From JAEULH01 sp034382075 (GTDB lineage: Bacteria > Pseudomonadota > Alphaproteobacteria > Rhodospirillales > Defluviicoccaceae): a DNA stretch of 64,000 nucleotides. This document shows, in pieces, positions 42,930 through 56,832 of this stretch. Both the position numbers and the translations under genes were made by a program. Below the pieces are notes generated by a model. It searched no databases. It worked only from the letters and a program-made list of their open reading frames with translations, and had not been told where the DNA came from. The stretch is taken from NCBI GenBank assembly GCA_034382075.1, contig JAXMOZ010000005.1:17943-81942 (forward strand). Direction: 5' to 3'. Numbering within the stretch: the first letter of the stretch is position 1; every line of letters begins with the position of its first letter.

Positions 42930-43019
42930 GAGGCCTGCCTCGTCTATCCGAAGCGCCGGCCCGGAGGCCGGCGCAATGCGCCGCCGTACCCCGCTGAGCG
43001 CGGGTTCGACCGGCTGGCT

Positions 43020-46262
<3,243 letters not shown>

Positions 46263-46316
46263 GAGGGCCCTGTGGCGAAGCGCCCGAGCCCACCGCCCCG
46301 GCGCGAGTGGGGGAGG

Positions 46317-47525
46317 CTAGCGGCGCTGCGACGACATCAGCCGGACGAAGTCGTCGAACAGGTAATGGCTGTCCTGGGGGCCCGGCGAGGCTTCGGGATG
46401 GTACTGCACCGCAAAGGCCGGAATGCCCTCGACCCGGAAGCCCTCGTTGGTGCCGTCGAACAGCGACACGTGGGTTTCCACCGCGTGCGCCGGCAGGGTC
46501 TTGCGGTCCACCGAGAAGCCGTGGTTCTGGCTGGTGATCTCCACCCGGCCGGTCTCCAGGTTCCTCACCGGCTGGTTGGCGCCGCGGTGGCCCATGTGCA
46601 GCTTGTAGGTCTTCGCCCCCAGCGCCAGCGCCAGGAGCTGATGGCCGAGGCAAATGCCGAAGATCGGCATCCCGCGCTCCAGCAGCGCGCGGATCACCGG
46701 CACCGCGTAGGCGCCGGTGGCCGCCGGGTCGCCGGGACCGTTGGAAAGAAACACCCCGTCCGGCTGGTGGCGAAGGATGCTGTCGACGTCGGCATCGCCG
46801 GGAACGACGGTGACCCGGCACCCCGAGGCGGCGAGGCAGCGGAGGATGTTGCGCTTGGCCCCGTAGTCCATCGCGACGACGTGGTGGCGGGGAGCGTCCT
46901 GGCGGCCGTAGCCGCTCCCCAGCGTCCAGGCCGTCTCCTCCCAGCTATAGGGCTGGCGGCACATGACCTCCTTGGCCAGGTCCATCCCCTCGAGCCCCGG
47001 CCACTGGTCGGCCATGAAGCGCAGGGCGCCGAGGTCGACGGTCTCCTCGTGGGCCACATGGATCAGGGCGCCCTTGGGGGCGCCGCCGTCGCGCACCCGC
47101 CGGGTCAGCCTCCGGGTGTCGACCCCGGTGATGCCGACGAGGTCGTGGGACTTGAGCCAGTCGCCGAGGTGGCCCGAGGCGCGCCAGTTGGCGGGGTCGG
47201 TGATCGGCGCGCGGAGAATGCAGCCGCGCACCGCCGGGGTGGTGCTTTCGACGTCCTCCGGATTGACGCCGACGTTGCCGATGTGGGGAAAGGTGAAGGT
47301 GATGATCTGCCCGGCATAGGACGGATCGGTCATGATCTCCTGATAGCCGGTGATGGCGGTATTGAAGCAGATCTCGCCGATGGCGACGCCCTCGGCGCCG
47401 ACGCCGTGCCCCCAGAAGACGCTGCCGTCCTCCAGAACCAGCGCGGCGTTGCAGCCGCCGGGCGGCTGAACCTGGCCGGCCCGCGGCGAGGGCGAGACGC
47501 TCGGGGTGCGCGACAGATCAACCAC
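46317..47525 (-). CDS. carA: Carbamoyl-phosphate synthase small subunit
   Basis: A 402-residue protein with the CarA N-terminal domain (ALVLEDGSVFWGHGVGAEG, FNTAITGYQEIMTDPSYAGQ, then FTFPHIGNVGVN) and a class I glutamine amidotransferase domain: FLSNGPGDPA, nucleophile Cys in PIFGICLGHQLLALALG, and the His/Glu pair in VQYHPEASPGPQD. It supplies ammonia to CarB. The start is GTG 47525; the first ~25 residues are Ser/Pro-rich and variable, so a later start is possible. About 200 bases separate it from the DevB-like gene; the carA promoter should lie there. Confidence 0.96.
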   Translation of the reverse strand: MVDLSRTPSVSPSPRAGQVQPPGGCNAALVLEDGSVFWGHGVGAEGVAIGEICFNTAITGYQEIMTDPSYAGQIITFTFPHIGNVGVNPEDVESTTPAVRGCILRAPITDPANWRASGHLGDWLKSHDLVGITGVDTRRLTRRVRDGGAPKGALIHVAHEETVDLGALRFMADQWPGLEGMDLAKEVMCRQPYSWEETAWTLGSGYGRQDAPRHHVVAMDYGAKRNILRCLAASGCRVTVVPGDADVDSILRHQPDGVFLSNGPGDPAATGAYAVPVIRALLERGMPIFGICLGHQLLALALGAKTYKLHMGHRGANQPVRNLETGRVEITSQNHGFSVDRKTLPAHAVETHVSLFDGTNEGFRVEGIPAFAVQYHPEASPGPQDSHYLFDDFVRLMSSQRR

Positions 47526-47727
47526 CGCGAACGACCTCGTCCGGTCCAGCCGGCTTCGGAGAATGCACTTCTTGTGGGGTCAAGATGGCGCCAGTGTTGG
47601 TTCTGCAGGCCGCGTGGGAGATAGGCGTAAACGCCATTTGCGTCAAGCCTGGGCACATGGTCCCTTCATGGCCCTTCTGCCGCCCTCGGCGACGTCACCG
47701 GCGGTCGAAGGCGCGGGCGACGCCAAG

Positions 47728-48723
47728 TCAGCGCGCCGGCACCGCTCCGCCCGGGAACCTGACGATGACCCGCTGGCCAAGACGGAGCGGGGGCGGGACA
47801 TTAAAGTGGACGACGGCGTCCACGACGTGCAGATCGGCGCGCTCGCGGGGATCGTACACCGTCGCGCGGCGCGGGATGAAGGCCTGACCGACCTGCGCCA
47901 CCGTGGCGGGGTAGCGGCGCAGCGCATCGTCCTCGACCAGGATCTCGGCAGGCTGACCCACGCTCACCGCCTCAACCCCGAGTTCCTCGATCTCGGCGCG
48001 GACCACCAACCGCGTCGCCGGCGCCAGCCAGAAGAGTGTGGTTACGTTGAGCGTCGAGACGCCGTCCCCGGCGCGGACTTGGCGGCGCAACACGGTCCCG
48101 TCGACAGGCGAGCGCACCGTGCGTTCGGCCACCTCGGTCGCCGCGGCATCGCGCTTGGCCCTCGCCGTCGCGATCGCCGCCTGCTGCAGGCCGAGATCGG
48201 CGTCGGCGAGATGGAGGTGGTCGAGGTACTCATCCAGCCGGGCTTGCGCTGCCGCGTTTCTGGCGACGAGGCGGCGGTAGCGATCGACCTCGCGTTCCGC
48301 GGCGTCGCGCCGAACCCCGAGTGCCCGCAAGGCGGCCGCGGCCTGCGCCAGCTCCGCATCGGCAACGGCAAGCTCGCTGCGCGCGGCCCGGTCGTCGATC
48401 ACGAGGAGCGTGTCTCCCTTCCGGACCCGGTCGCCTTCGTCCGCGGCGACGGACCGAACGACGCCGTCGCGAGAAGCGGCGATCTGAATGAGGCCGCCCT
48501 CGGCATCGACGAGACCGCGCGCGACCACACCCACCCGCCAGGGATCGGCTTCGTCGACGCGGCCCGTCGCTCCGGCGGGGCGGGCAGGTGGGCCTTGGTC
48601 CGTGGCGATGGCTTCGGCCTCGCCCGGCCCCGGCCGGGCCAAAGATCCTGGCGATGCGGTGGTGCCGATCGCGAAACCGAGCGCCAGGGCAAGGCCGATC
48701 AGTACATGGGACGAGACAGGCAT
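47728..48723 (-). CDS. DevB/HlyD-type periplasmic adaptor (membrane fusion protein)
   Basis: A 331-residue protein with an N-terminal membrane anchor (HVLIGLALALGFAIG). It has the biotinyl-lipoyl halves ASRDGVVRSVAADEGDRVRKGDTLLVIDD and VRSPVDGTVLRRQVRAGDGV, separated by a helical hairpin (about 120-200, SELAVADAELAQAAAALRA). A beta-barrel part follows (LVVRAEIEELGVEAVSVGQPAEI). This is the adaptor of a three-part exporter, close to DevB of DevBCA systems. It is the last gene of the TetR-DevC-DevA-DevB operon, 53 bases after the ATPase gene. ATG 48723 follows GGAGAGCGGAG. No outer-membrane TolC gene is nearby. Confidence 0.85.
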   Translation of the reverse strand: MPVSSHVLIGLALALGFAIGTTASPGSLARPGPGEAEAIATDQGPPARPAGATGRVDEADPWRVGVVARGLVDAEGGLIQIAASRDGVVRSVAADEGDRVRKGDTLLVIDDRAARSELAVADAELAQAAAALRALGVRRDAAEREVDRYRRLVARNAAAQARLDEYLDHLHLADADLGLQQAAIATARAKRDAAATEVAERTVRSPVDGTVLRRQVRAGDGVSTLNVTTLFWLAPATRLVVRAEIEELGVEAVSVGQPAEILVEDDALRRYPATVAQVGQAFIPRRATVYDPRERADLHVVDAVVHFNVPPPLRLGQRVIVRFPGGAVPAR

Positions 48724-48776
48724 CTCCGCTCTCCGCGCATACGCCGGCCGTGGGTGAGGCCGACCTTGGACGAGGC

Positions 48777-49523
48777 TCAGGGCGAGGCTCGCCCCGGCCC
48801 TCGGTCGTCGCTTACGAGACGGCCGTCTTCGATCCTGATCACCCTGTCGGCGTGTTCGATCAGCCGCGGATCGTGGCTGACGCACAGGACCGTCGCCCGG
48901 CGCTCGATGGCCGCCCGGCGCAGCAGGGCAGCGACGATGCGGCCGTTCTCCTTGTCCAGTGCGCTCGTCGGCTCGTCGGCGAAGATCAGCAGGGGATCCT
49001 TGACGAGGGCCCGTGCAATCGCCACCCGCTGCTTCTCGCCGCCGGACAGTTCCGCCGGGCGCAGGTGCATGCGCGCGCCGAGGCCGACCAGCTGCAGCGC
49101 CGCCAAGGCGCGCGTCCAGGCCTTGTCGCCCGCCACGCCGGTGTGATTGAGGAGGAGGGCCACTTGCTGGAGAGCCGTCAACGAGGGAAACAGGTTGAAC
49201 CCCTGAAAGACGAAGCCGGCGTGGTCGAGCCGAAAGGCCTCGATCTCGCGGGAAGACAGCCGCCAAAGCGAGCGCCCGAGGATCATCACCTCACCGGCGT
49301 CCGGCCTCAGCAGGCCGCTGAGGACCGCGAGCAGGGTGCTTTTTCCGGATCCCGAGGGACCGACGATCAGCGTCAACTGGCCCGGGTCGATGACCAGGGA
49401 AACCCCCCTCAGGACCGGGGTTACGATGGTGCCCGTGGCGAATGCCTTGTCGATGTCGCGGGCGATGATTGTCGGTTCGATCTCGACCGCCGGCACCACG
49501 CTCGCCGCTTGGCGCCCGGTCAT
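48777..49523 (-). CDS. DevA/LolD-type ABC transporter ATPase
   Basis: A 248-residue ATPase with Walker A VGPSGSGKSTLLAVLSG, Q-loop FVFQGFNLFPSLTA, signature LSGGEKQRVAIARALV, Walker B LLIFADEPTSALD and switch His in VLCVSHDPR. The form is that of MacB/LolD/DevA ATPases, which power FtsX-like permeases rather than classical importers. ATG 49523 overlaps the permease stop (ATGA), as expected for a tightly coupled pair. ATP hydrolysis in the cytosol would drive the permease and the adaptor. Confidence 0.93.
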   Translation of the reverse strand: MTGRQAASVVPAVEIEPTIIARDIDKAFATGTIVTPVLRGVSLVIDPGQLTLIVGPSGSGKSTLLAVLSGLLRPDAGEVMILGRSLWRLSSREIEAFRLDHAGFVFQGFNLFPSLTALQQVALLLNHTGVAGDKAWTRALAALQLVGLGARMHLRPAELSGGEKQRVAIARALVKDPLLIFADEPTSALDKENGRIVAALLRRAAIERRATVLCVSHDPRLIEHADRVIRIEDGRLVSDDRGPGRASP

Positions 49524-50683
49524 CGCAGCAGGTCCGCCGGTTGGGTCGCGTAGAGCGGCGCGAGAGCGAGCCAGCTTGAAGCACCGGCGATGGCCAGGAT
49601 GAACGCGGCGGTGGTAGCCACTCCCCACCACGAAAACAGGATCGCAACCTGCGCCGCTCCCGCGGCGAACGCGATCGCAGCGGTAAGCGCGGCGGTGACC
49701 ACCGGTCCGGCGACGCCGACCCAAAGGGCCTGTTCCAGGACGACGGCACGCAGCGCCCGCGTCGGCACCCCGAGCGCACGGAGCATGGCATATTCGCGGA
49801 CCTGCGCCAGCAGCGCGCCGCGCAGCGTCTGACTGGTAATGGCGACCCCAACCAGCAGAGCCAGGAAGGCGGAGAAAGCGAAGCCGGCGCCGGCCCCAGA
49901 CTCGCCTAGCCAGTAGAGCTGAGAGGCTTGCGAGAACTGGCCGGGCGTCAGGATCCGCCAGGGTGGCTGTTCGCCCTGTGGCTGCAGTTCCGCCTGCACC
50001 GCCTCGCTTCGTGCCGGATCCGTCAACTTGATGAGGAAGTAGGACGCCGCGTCGTCGTGCTCGGGCGGCGATACGAGCGCCGCCGTTGCCAGCGAGGCGA
50101 AAACGTCGGCGCCGCCGACCGCCCGTATGCCGGTGGTGGTTCCCGCGACCCTCACCCGGTGGCCGTTGATCTCGGCGACGTCACCGACGCCAACGCCGAG
50201 CTTGTCGGCATCCGTTGCGTCGATGACGACGCTCCCCAGCGGCCGCAGGCGTTCACGAAGGCCGTCCGCGAACGTGGTGGGGGTGCTGAGCGATCGCGCG
50301 GTGACGTCGATGCCAACGACGAAGATCGTGACCTTGCCGCCGTCCGGCCGACGCCAGTCCGACCAGACGTAGGTCAGTTGCTGGACGGTCTCGACGTACC
50401 GGTGCGCGCGCAGGTGCATTTCGATCCGCGCCGGCATCGGCCGCGCCAGATCGAAGCTGACGGTGAGCCCTTCGATCACCCACAGGTCTGCGCGCGAACG
50501 GTCGACGATGGTGGACACTGTGGCGAACATGCCGAGCAGCAGGCCGAGTTGGACGATGACGAGAAGGCCAGAAAAGGCCACTGCGAGAACGGCGGGCAAG
50601 AAGCGCCGCCATTCGTGAACGAGGGTGGCGCGGGCGAGCGATACCCGGCCGGATCCTCCAGCCCAGGTACCCGCTGCACTCAC
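49520..50683 (-). CDS. DevC/FtsX-type ABC transporter permease
   Basis: A 387-residue FtsX-like permease with four membrane segments: one N-terminal (LPAVLAVAFSGLLVIVQLGLLLGMF) and three C-terminal (FAFSAFLALLVGVAIT; ALWVGVAGPVVTAALTAAIAFAA; WGVATTAAFILAIAGASSWLALAPLYAT). A large periplasmic domain lies between them (about 60-265). The C-terminal end (YATQPADLLR) is the normal FtsX family end. DevC-type permeases export lipids, glycolipids or drugs. GTG 50683 overlaps the tetR stop (GTGA), so regulator and permease are translationally coupled. Confidence 0.9.
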   Translation of the reverse strand: MSAAGTWAGGSGRVSLARATLVHEWRRFLPAVLAVAFSGLLVIVQLGLLLGMFATVSTIVDRSRADLWVIEGLTVSFDLARPMPARIEMHLRAHRYVETVQQLTYVWSDWRRPDGGKVTIFVVGIDVTARSLSTPTTFADGLRERLRPLGSVVIDATDADKLGVGVGDVAEINGHRVRVAGTTTGIRAVGGADVFASLATAALVSPPEHDDAASYFLIKLTDPARSEAVQAELQPQGEQPPWRILTPGQFSQASQLYWLGESGAGAGFAFSAFLALLVGVAITSQTLRGALLAQVREYAMLRALGVPTRALRAVVLEQALWVGVAGPVVTAALTAAIAFAAGAAQVAILFSWWGVATTAAFILAIAGASSWLALAPLYATQPADLLR

Positions 50684-51279
50684 CGGGGCGGCCTTTCGAG
50701 ATAACGCCCGAGTAGCTCGCGGAGCTCGCCGATCACACTCGCGAGGTCCATGCTCGGCCGCAGCAGGCGGCGCGCGAGCAGGCCGTCGAAGACGGCAAGA
50801 AGAAGCGTCGCCGCAGCGTCAGGGTCCAGGTCCTGGCGGACCCGTCCCAGCTGCTGCGCGCCCGCCAGCACTCTCCGGAAGTCCTCGTGCACCGCGCTCT
50901 CGGCGGCCTCCACGATCGCCGATATCGCCGGGTTGCGCGTCGCCTCGGCCACGACCTCGAGGCCAACGGCAATGCTGTCTCTCGTCTGTTCGACGAGGAA
51001 CCCGCGGGTCGCCGCCAGCAGCCCCTCGACCATCGTGTCCGCGGCGGCGGCGTCCGCGAATGACGCCGCGCTCTCCTCGCGCTCGGCTTCGGCAAAGGCC
51101 TGGATGATCGCGTTCTTGGAGGGGAAGTACCGGTAGAGGTTGCCCGGGCTCATTCCGGCCGCGGCGGCGATATCCTGCATCGACGCCTTGTGGAAGCCCT
51201 GCGCCGCGAAAACCTGCTCGGCGGCGGCGAGGATGCGGGCGCGGCGGTCTGCATGAAGGCCAGCGTTGGTTTTGCGCAC
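50680..51279 (-). CDS. TetR family repressor, first gene of the DevCAB operon
   Basis: A 199-residue protein with a classical TetR N-terminal HTH: RARILAAAEQVFAAQGFHKASMQDIAAAAGMSPGNLYRYFPSKNAIIQAF (residues 12-62, read in pieces). The C-terminal ligand domain is helical (EGLLAATRGFLVEQTRD; NPAISAIVEAAESAVHEDFR). It is the first gene of the operon and lies 31 bases from a perfect 14-base palindrome, its likely operator, so the operon is probably autorepressed and opened by the exported compound. The ligand is unknown. Confidence 0.92.
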   Translation of the reverse strand: MRKTNAGLHADRRARILAAAEQVFAAQGFHKASMQDIAAAAGMSPGNLYRYFPSKNAIIQAFAEAEREESAASFADAAAADTMVEGLLAATRGFLVEQTRDSIAVGLEVVAEATRNPAISAIVEAAESAVHEDFRRVLAGAQQLGRVRQDLDPDAAATLLLAVFDGLLARRLLRPSMDLASVIGELRELLGRYLERPPR

Positions 51280-51310
51280 GTCACTCCCTCCCGGAGGCTC
51301 TGCGTTATAA

Positions 51311-51324
51311 AATGAACGTTCATT
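51311..51324. promoter_or_regulatory. Palindromic operator for the TetR repressor
   Basis: AATGAACGTTCATT is a perfect 14-base palindrome, centred about 38 bases upstream of the tetR start. Operators of this TGAACGTTCA kind are typical of TetR-family repressors of efflux operons. It stands out as an AT-rich island in GC-rich DNA. It also lies about 200 bases before yqeY on the other strand. Confidence 0.75.
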
Positions 51325-51518
51325 CTTTCATTGCAAGGGCAGAGTCCGGTTTCAGCGGCCGCCGCTCGACCATGGCTCCGGTAGGACCCGTTGGCACGGG
51401 CAACTCGGCCGGCGGCTCCGGCCCGCGCCGGGGCCAAGCCGGGCTCGGGGAGCGTCCTTGCTTGCCGGCCATGGCAAGCCTATAGACTCCGCCACTCCTG
51501 GCGAAACGGAGACTGCAC

Positions 51519-51971
51519 GTGCGCGGCCGGCTGGAAGAAGCGCTGAGAACGGCAACGCTGGCGCGGGACCAGCGGGCGACGTCGACGCTGCGCCTGATCC
51601 TGGCCGCCCTGCGCGATCGCGACATCGCCGAACGCAGCAAGGGCAACCTCGCCGGGCTCAGCGACGAGCAGATCGTCTCCCTTCTGCACTCGATGGTGAG
51701 GCAGCGGCACGACAGCATCAAGCTGTACGAGGAGGGGGGGCGCGAGGACCTCGCCCGCCAGGAGGCCGAAGAGATCGCGGTCATCGAGCAGTTCATGCCG
51801 CCCCAGATGAGCGAGGCGGAGGTGAACGAGGCGGTGACGGCGGTGATCGCCGAAACCGAAGCAAAGACGCTGAAGGACATGGGCCGGGTGATGGCCGTCC
51901 TTCGCGAGCGCTACGCCGGGCGCATGGACCTCGCCCGTGCGGGCTCCCGGGTGAAGGGCGAACTCACCTGA
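51519..51971 (+). CDS. yqeY: GatB/YqeY domain protein
   Basis: A 150-residue protein that covers the whole YqeY family: a helical N-terminal bundle (LEEALRTATLARDQRATSTLRLILAALRDRDIAER), the SDEQIVSLLHSMVRQRHDSI segment, and a C-terminal tail domain like that of GatB (EQFMPPQMSEAEVNEAV, MGRVMAVLRERYAGRMDLA). YqeY-like proteins may act with tRNA amidotransferase, but their role is not proven. The start is GTG 51519 with GGAG upstream. It comes just before dnaG-rpoD, as in many alphaproteobacteria. Confidence 0.9.
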   Translation: MRGRLEEALRTATLARDQRATSTLRLILAALRDRDIAERSKGNLAGLSDEQIVSLLHSMVRQRHDSIKLYEEGGREDLARQEAEEIAVIEQFMPPQMSEAEVNEAVTAVIAETEAKTLKDMGRVMAVLRERYAGRMDLARAGSRVKGELT

Positions 51972-52032
51972 CGGGCCGGCGCAGGCCGGCCAAGGCCGGG
52001 TCTCTCACCGGCGTGCCGGCGGAAACCGCCTG

Positions 52033-53841
52033 ATGCCGATCCCGGCCGAGTTCCTCGACGAACTGAAGGCCCGCCTGGACCTGGTCGCGATCGTCTCGCG
52101 CCATGTGGCGCTGACCCGGCGCGGCCGCGAGCACCTCGGCCTCTGCCCATTCCACCAGGAGAAGACCCCGTCGTTCACTGTCAACGAGCAGAAGGGCTTC
52201 TACCACTGCTTCGGCTGCGGCGCGCATGGCACCGCCATCGACTTCGTCATGCAGCACGAGCGCATGCCCTTTCGCGACGCCGTCGCGGCGCTGGCTTCCG
52301 GCGCCGGCCTGCCCATGCCGGTGGAGGAGCAGCGCGACCGGGCGCGGGAGGACCGCCGCGATGTCCTCCACGCCACCAACGAGGCGGCGGCCGCGCACTT
52401 CCAGGCTCGTCTCAAGAGCGGCGAAGGCCGCGACGCCTTGGCTTACCTGCACCGGCGCGGCCTCGACGAGGCGCTGATCGGCCGCTTCCGCTTGGGCTTT
52501 GCCCCGGAGGGTGCGGGCCTCCGCCCGGCGCTGCATCGGGCCGGCTTTGCCGACGACGTGCTGGTGGCGACGGGCCTGTTGGTTCGCCCGGAGGATCAGG
52601 GCCGCCAGCCTTACGAGCGCTTTCGCGCCCGGGTGATGTTTCCCATCGAAGACGGCCGCGGGCGGATCGTGGGCTTCGGCGGCCGGGCCATGGGCGACGC
52701 CCAGCCCAAGTACCTCAACACCGCCGAGACCGAGCTCTTCCACAAGGGCAGCCTGCTCTACGGCCTCACCCACGCAGCGGAGGCCGCGCGCAAGCGCGGC
52801 CGCCTGGTGGTGGTGGAAGGCTACATGGACGTGATCGGGCTGGCCCGCGCCGGCATCGACAACGCCGTGGCGCCCCTCGGCACGGCCCTGACCGAGGAGC
52901 AGCTTCGCCTGCTCTGGCGGCATGTCCCCGAGCCGGTGCTCTGCTTCGACCCCGACCGCGCTGGCCGCCGGGCGGCGATGCGGGCGGCGGAACGCGCCCT
53001 GCCGCTGCTGCGCGCCGGGATCGGGCTGAAGTTCGCCTTCCTCGCCACCGGCACCGGCGACGACCCGGACGGGGTCGCCAGGCGCTATCCGAAGCAGTTT
53101 CTCGACCGCACGATTGCGGATGCGGTGCCGTTGTCGGAGGTGCTGTTCTGGATGGAAACCGGAGGCATTGCCGCGGTCGCCGCCGAGGACCGCGCTGCGG
53201 TGGAGGCCCGGCTGCGAAAGCGGCTGGAGCGGGTCTCCGACGGCGACGTGCGCGCGCACTTCATGCGCGCCTTCCGCGACCGGCTGTGGCAGAGGCCGCC
53301 GCCAAGGCGCGGCAAGGCCGGCAAACGTTGGCTCCGGGAGGAGCCGCCGGCGCCGGTGGTCGCGGCCAGGGAGCGGGTCCGGCCACAGTCAGCGGCGATT
53401 GCCGCGGAGCGCACGCTGCTTGCGGCGTTGCTGCATCGTCCGCAGGCCTTCTCTCACCTGGAAGAGGACCTGGGCTCGCTCGCCTTCTCCACGCCCCAAC
53501 TGGAACGCCTGCGCCAGCGGCTGGTTGAGGCCTTGGGCGCGGACCCCTCGCCGGACGCCGACGCGCTCGTCCGCATGCTGCGTGCCGAGGAGTTTGGCGG
53601 AGCGGTGGACGAGCTTCTCGAAGATCCCCTGCTTGCAAGGCATCGGGCGCTTTCCGCCGACGCGCCGGCGGAAGACCTCGAGGCGCTGTGGCAGGAGAAC
53701 GCCGCCGTCGTCCGGGCCGCCAACGAGCGCGCCGCCGAAGCCGGAGCGGACGAAGCTTTCGGCGCGGACGAGGCGATGGCAAGGCGTCGGCTGTTGAAGC
53801 TGGCGCAACTGGGCGAGGACGAGCCGGACGAAGGCGGCTGA
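52033..53841 (+). CDS. dnaG: DNA primase
   Basis: A 602-residue primase with the CHC2 zinc finger at Cys38-x2-His41-x17-Cys59-x2-Cys62 (GLCPFHQEKTPSF, GFYHCFGCGAHG). The RNA polymerase domain follows, with the YERFRARVMFPIEDGRGRIVGFGGRA core, and then the toprim fold: LVVVEGYMDVIGLARAG and CFDPDRAGRRAAM. The C-terminal part (from about 430) is the DnaB-binding domain. It makes RNA primers for the lagging strand. The start is ATG 52033. It is 61 bases after yqeY and 400 bases before rpoD. Confidence 0.96.
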   Translation: MPIPAEFLDELKARLDLVAIVSRHVALTRRGREHLGLCPFHQEKTPSFTVNEQKGFYHCFGCGAHGTAIDFVMQHERMPFRDAVAALASGAGLPMPVEEQRDRAREDRRDVLHATNEAAAAHFQARLKSGEGRDALAYLHRRGLDEALIGRFRLGFAPEGAGLRPALHRAGFADDVLVATGLLVRPEDQGRQPYERFRARVMFPIEDGRGRIVGFGGRAMGDAQPKYLNTAETELFHKGSLLYGLTHAAEAARKRGRLVVVEGYMDVIGLARAGIDNAVAPLGTALTEEQLRLLWRHVPEPVLCFDPDRAGRRAAMRAAERALPLLRAGIGLKFAFLATGTGDDPDGVARRYPKQFLDRTIADAVPLSEVLFWMETGGIAAVAAEDRAAVEARLRKRLERVSDGDVRAHFMRAFRDRLWQRPPPRRGKAGKRWLREEPPAPVVAARERVRPQSAAIAAERTLLAALLHRPQAFSHLEEDLGSLAFSTPQLERLRQRLVEALGADPSPDADALVRMLRAEEFGGAVDELLEDPLLARHRALSADAPAEDLEALWQENAAVVRAANERAAEAGADEAFGADEAMARRRLLKLAQLGEDEPDEGG

Positions 53842-54241
53842 GCTGTGCTTTGGCGGAGCCGCGCGCAAACGCATTTTTCACCATGACTTGACGCAGAAGA
53901 GCAGCAGCGCTACCTCGAAATTAGCAGCCTTGCGGTTCGCAACGGGGTGTGTGCGAAGGCGTGCGCCAGCGTCGCCTATCGTGACCGTCTCTCGTGGTTC
54001 CGGGATAGACAGAGCGTTGCGGTGTAAAGAAGCATTGCCCTCGTCCGGCGATCGAGCGCTGTTCAAGTGTTGCGCATGTGGCGCCGCTCCTGGCGGTGCA
54101 GGTGCCGTGGGCCGGGGCGGGCCCTGCGGCGGATCCCGATGCCGACCGGGACAGATTCGTTGGCGCCATGATGGTTGATCGTCCGGCGGCCTGCCGCCGC
54201 CGGCCGCTTTCGCGTTGGTGAATGTCAGCGGCGGGGGATAG
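53842..54241. other. Intergenic region upstream of rpoD
   Basis: No supported gene. A TTGACG at 53888-53893, with a 17-base spacer, precedes only a poor -10 (TACCTC at 53911-53916), so no promoter is called firmly. The ribosome binding site GGCGGGGG stands a few bases before the rpoD ATG. The stretch is of normal size for an rpoD leader carrying more than one promoter. Confidence 0.4.
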
Positions 54242-56422
<2,181 letters not shown>

Positions 56423-56505
56423 AGCCGAGGCGACAGGCATGGATGGCCGCAACACGTGCGGCCATGACGGCGGGGGAGCGAGCGGCGGTTGCTGCCACCG
56501 ATCCC

Positions 56506-56536
56506 GTCACGGCCGGACTTGATCCGGCCGTCCACG
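56506..56536. repeat. Palindromic repeat after rpoD
   Basis: GTCACGGCCGGACTTGATCC followed by GGCCGTCCACG. The core GGCCGGA-CTTGA-TCCGGCC is a good hairpin and is related to the repeat at 39130-39212. It lies between the rpoD stop and the tRNA gene. It could serve as the rpoD transcription stop, although no T-run follows. Confidence 0.5.
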
Positions 56537-56564
56537 AGCCAGCCCCGGCACGTCGCCCGCCGCA

Positions 56565-56641
56565 GGGCCCGTAGCTCAATTGGTTAGAGCCGGCCGCTCA
56601 TAACGGTCTGGTTGCAGGTTCGAGTCCTGCCGGGCCCACCA
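56565..56641 (+). tRNA. tRNA with CAT anticodon (Ile2 or Met)
   Basis: A 77-base cloverleaf with encoded CCA. The acceptor stem GGGCCCG pairs with CGGGCCC. The D arm is GCTCAATTGGTTAGAGC. The anticodon stem GGCCG/CGGTC (one G-T pair) encloses the loop CTCATAA with anticodon CAT at 56598-56600. The T arm is GCAGGTTCGAGTCCTGC, and the end is ACCA. A CAT anticodon serves elongator Met or, when its C is modified to lysidine by TilS, Ile (AUA codons). The choice cannot be settled by eye. It follows rpoD by 142 bases. Confidence 0.92.
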
Positions 56642-56832
56642 CCACAGCTCGCGAAGCACCTCCCGGATTTGCGGGCCGCGCGGGTGGAGCGTTATCCCCG
56701 CATTGCCGGCGCGACCATCGGCACCGCACCGCATCCCGGGGCTGCTCAGCAAACGGTGGCCGGCCGATTGTCGGGCTGGCGGATTACCCGGTTCAACCTG
56801 CCCGGCCGCTCTCCCAGCAGGTCCTCCTCAAC

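Noticed and set aside
53888..53916. TTGACG-N17-TACCTC as the rpoD promoter
   Set aside because: The -10 element is too poor to call; it may still contribute.
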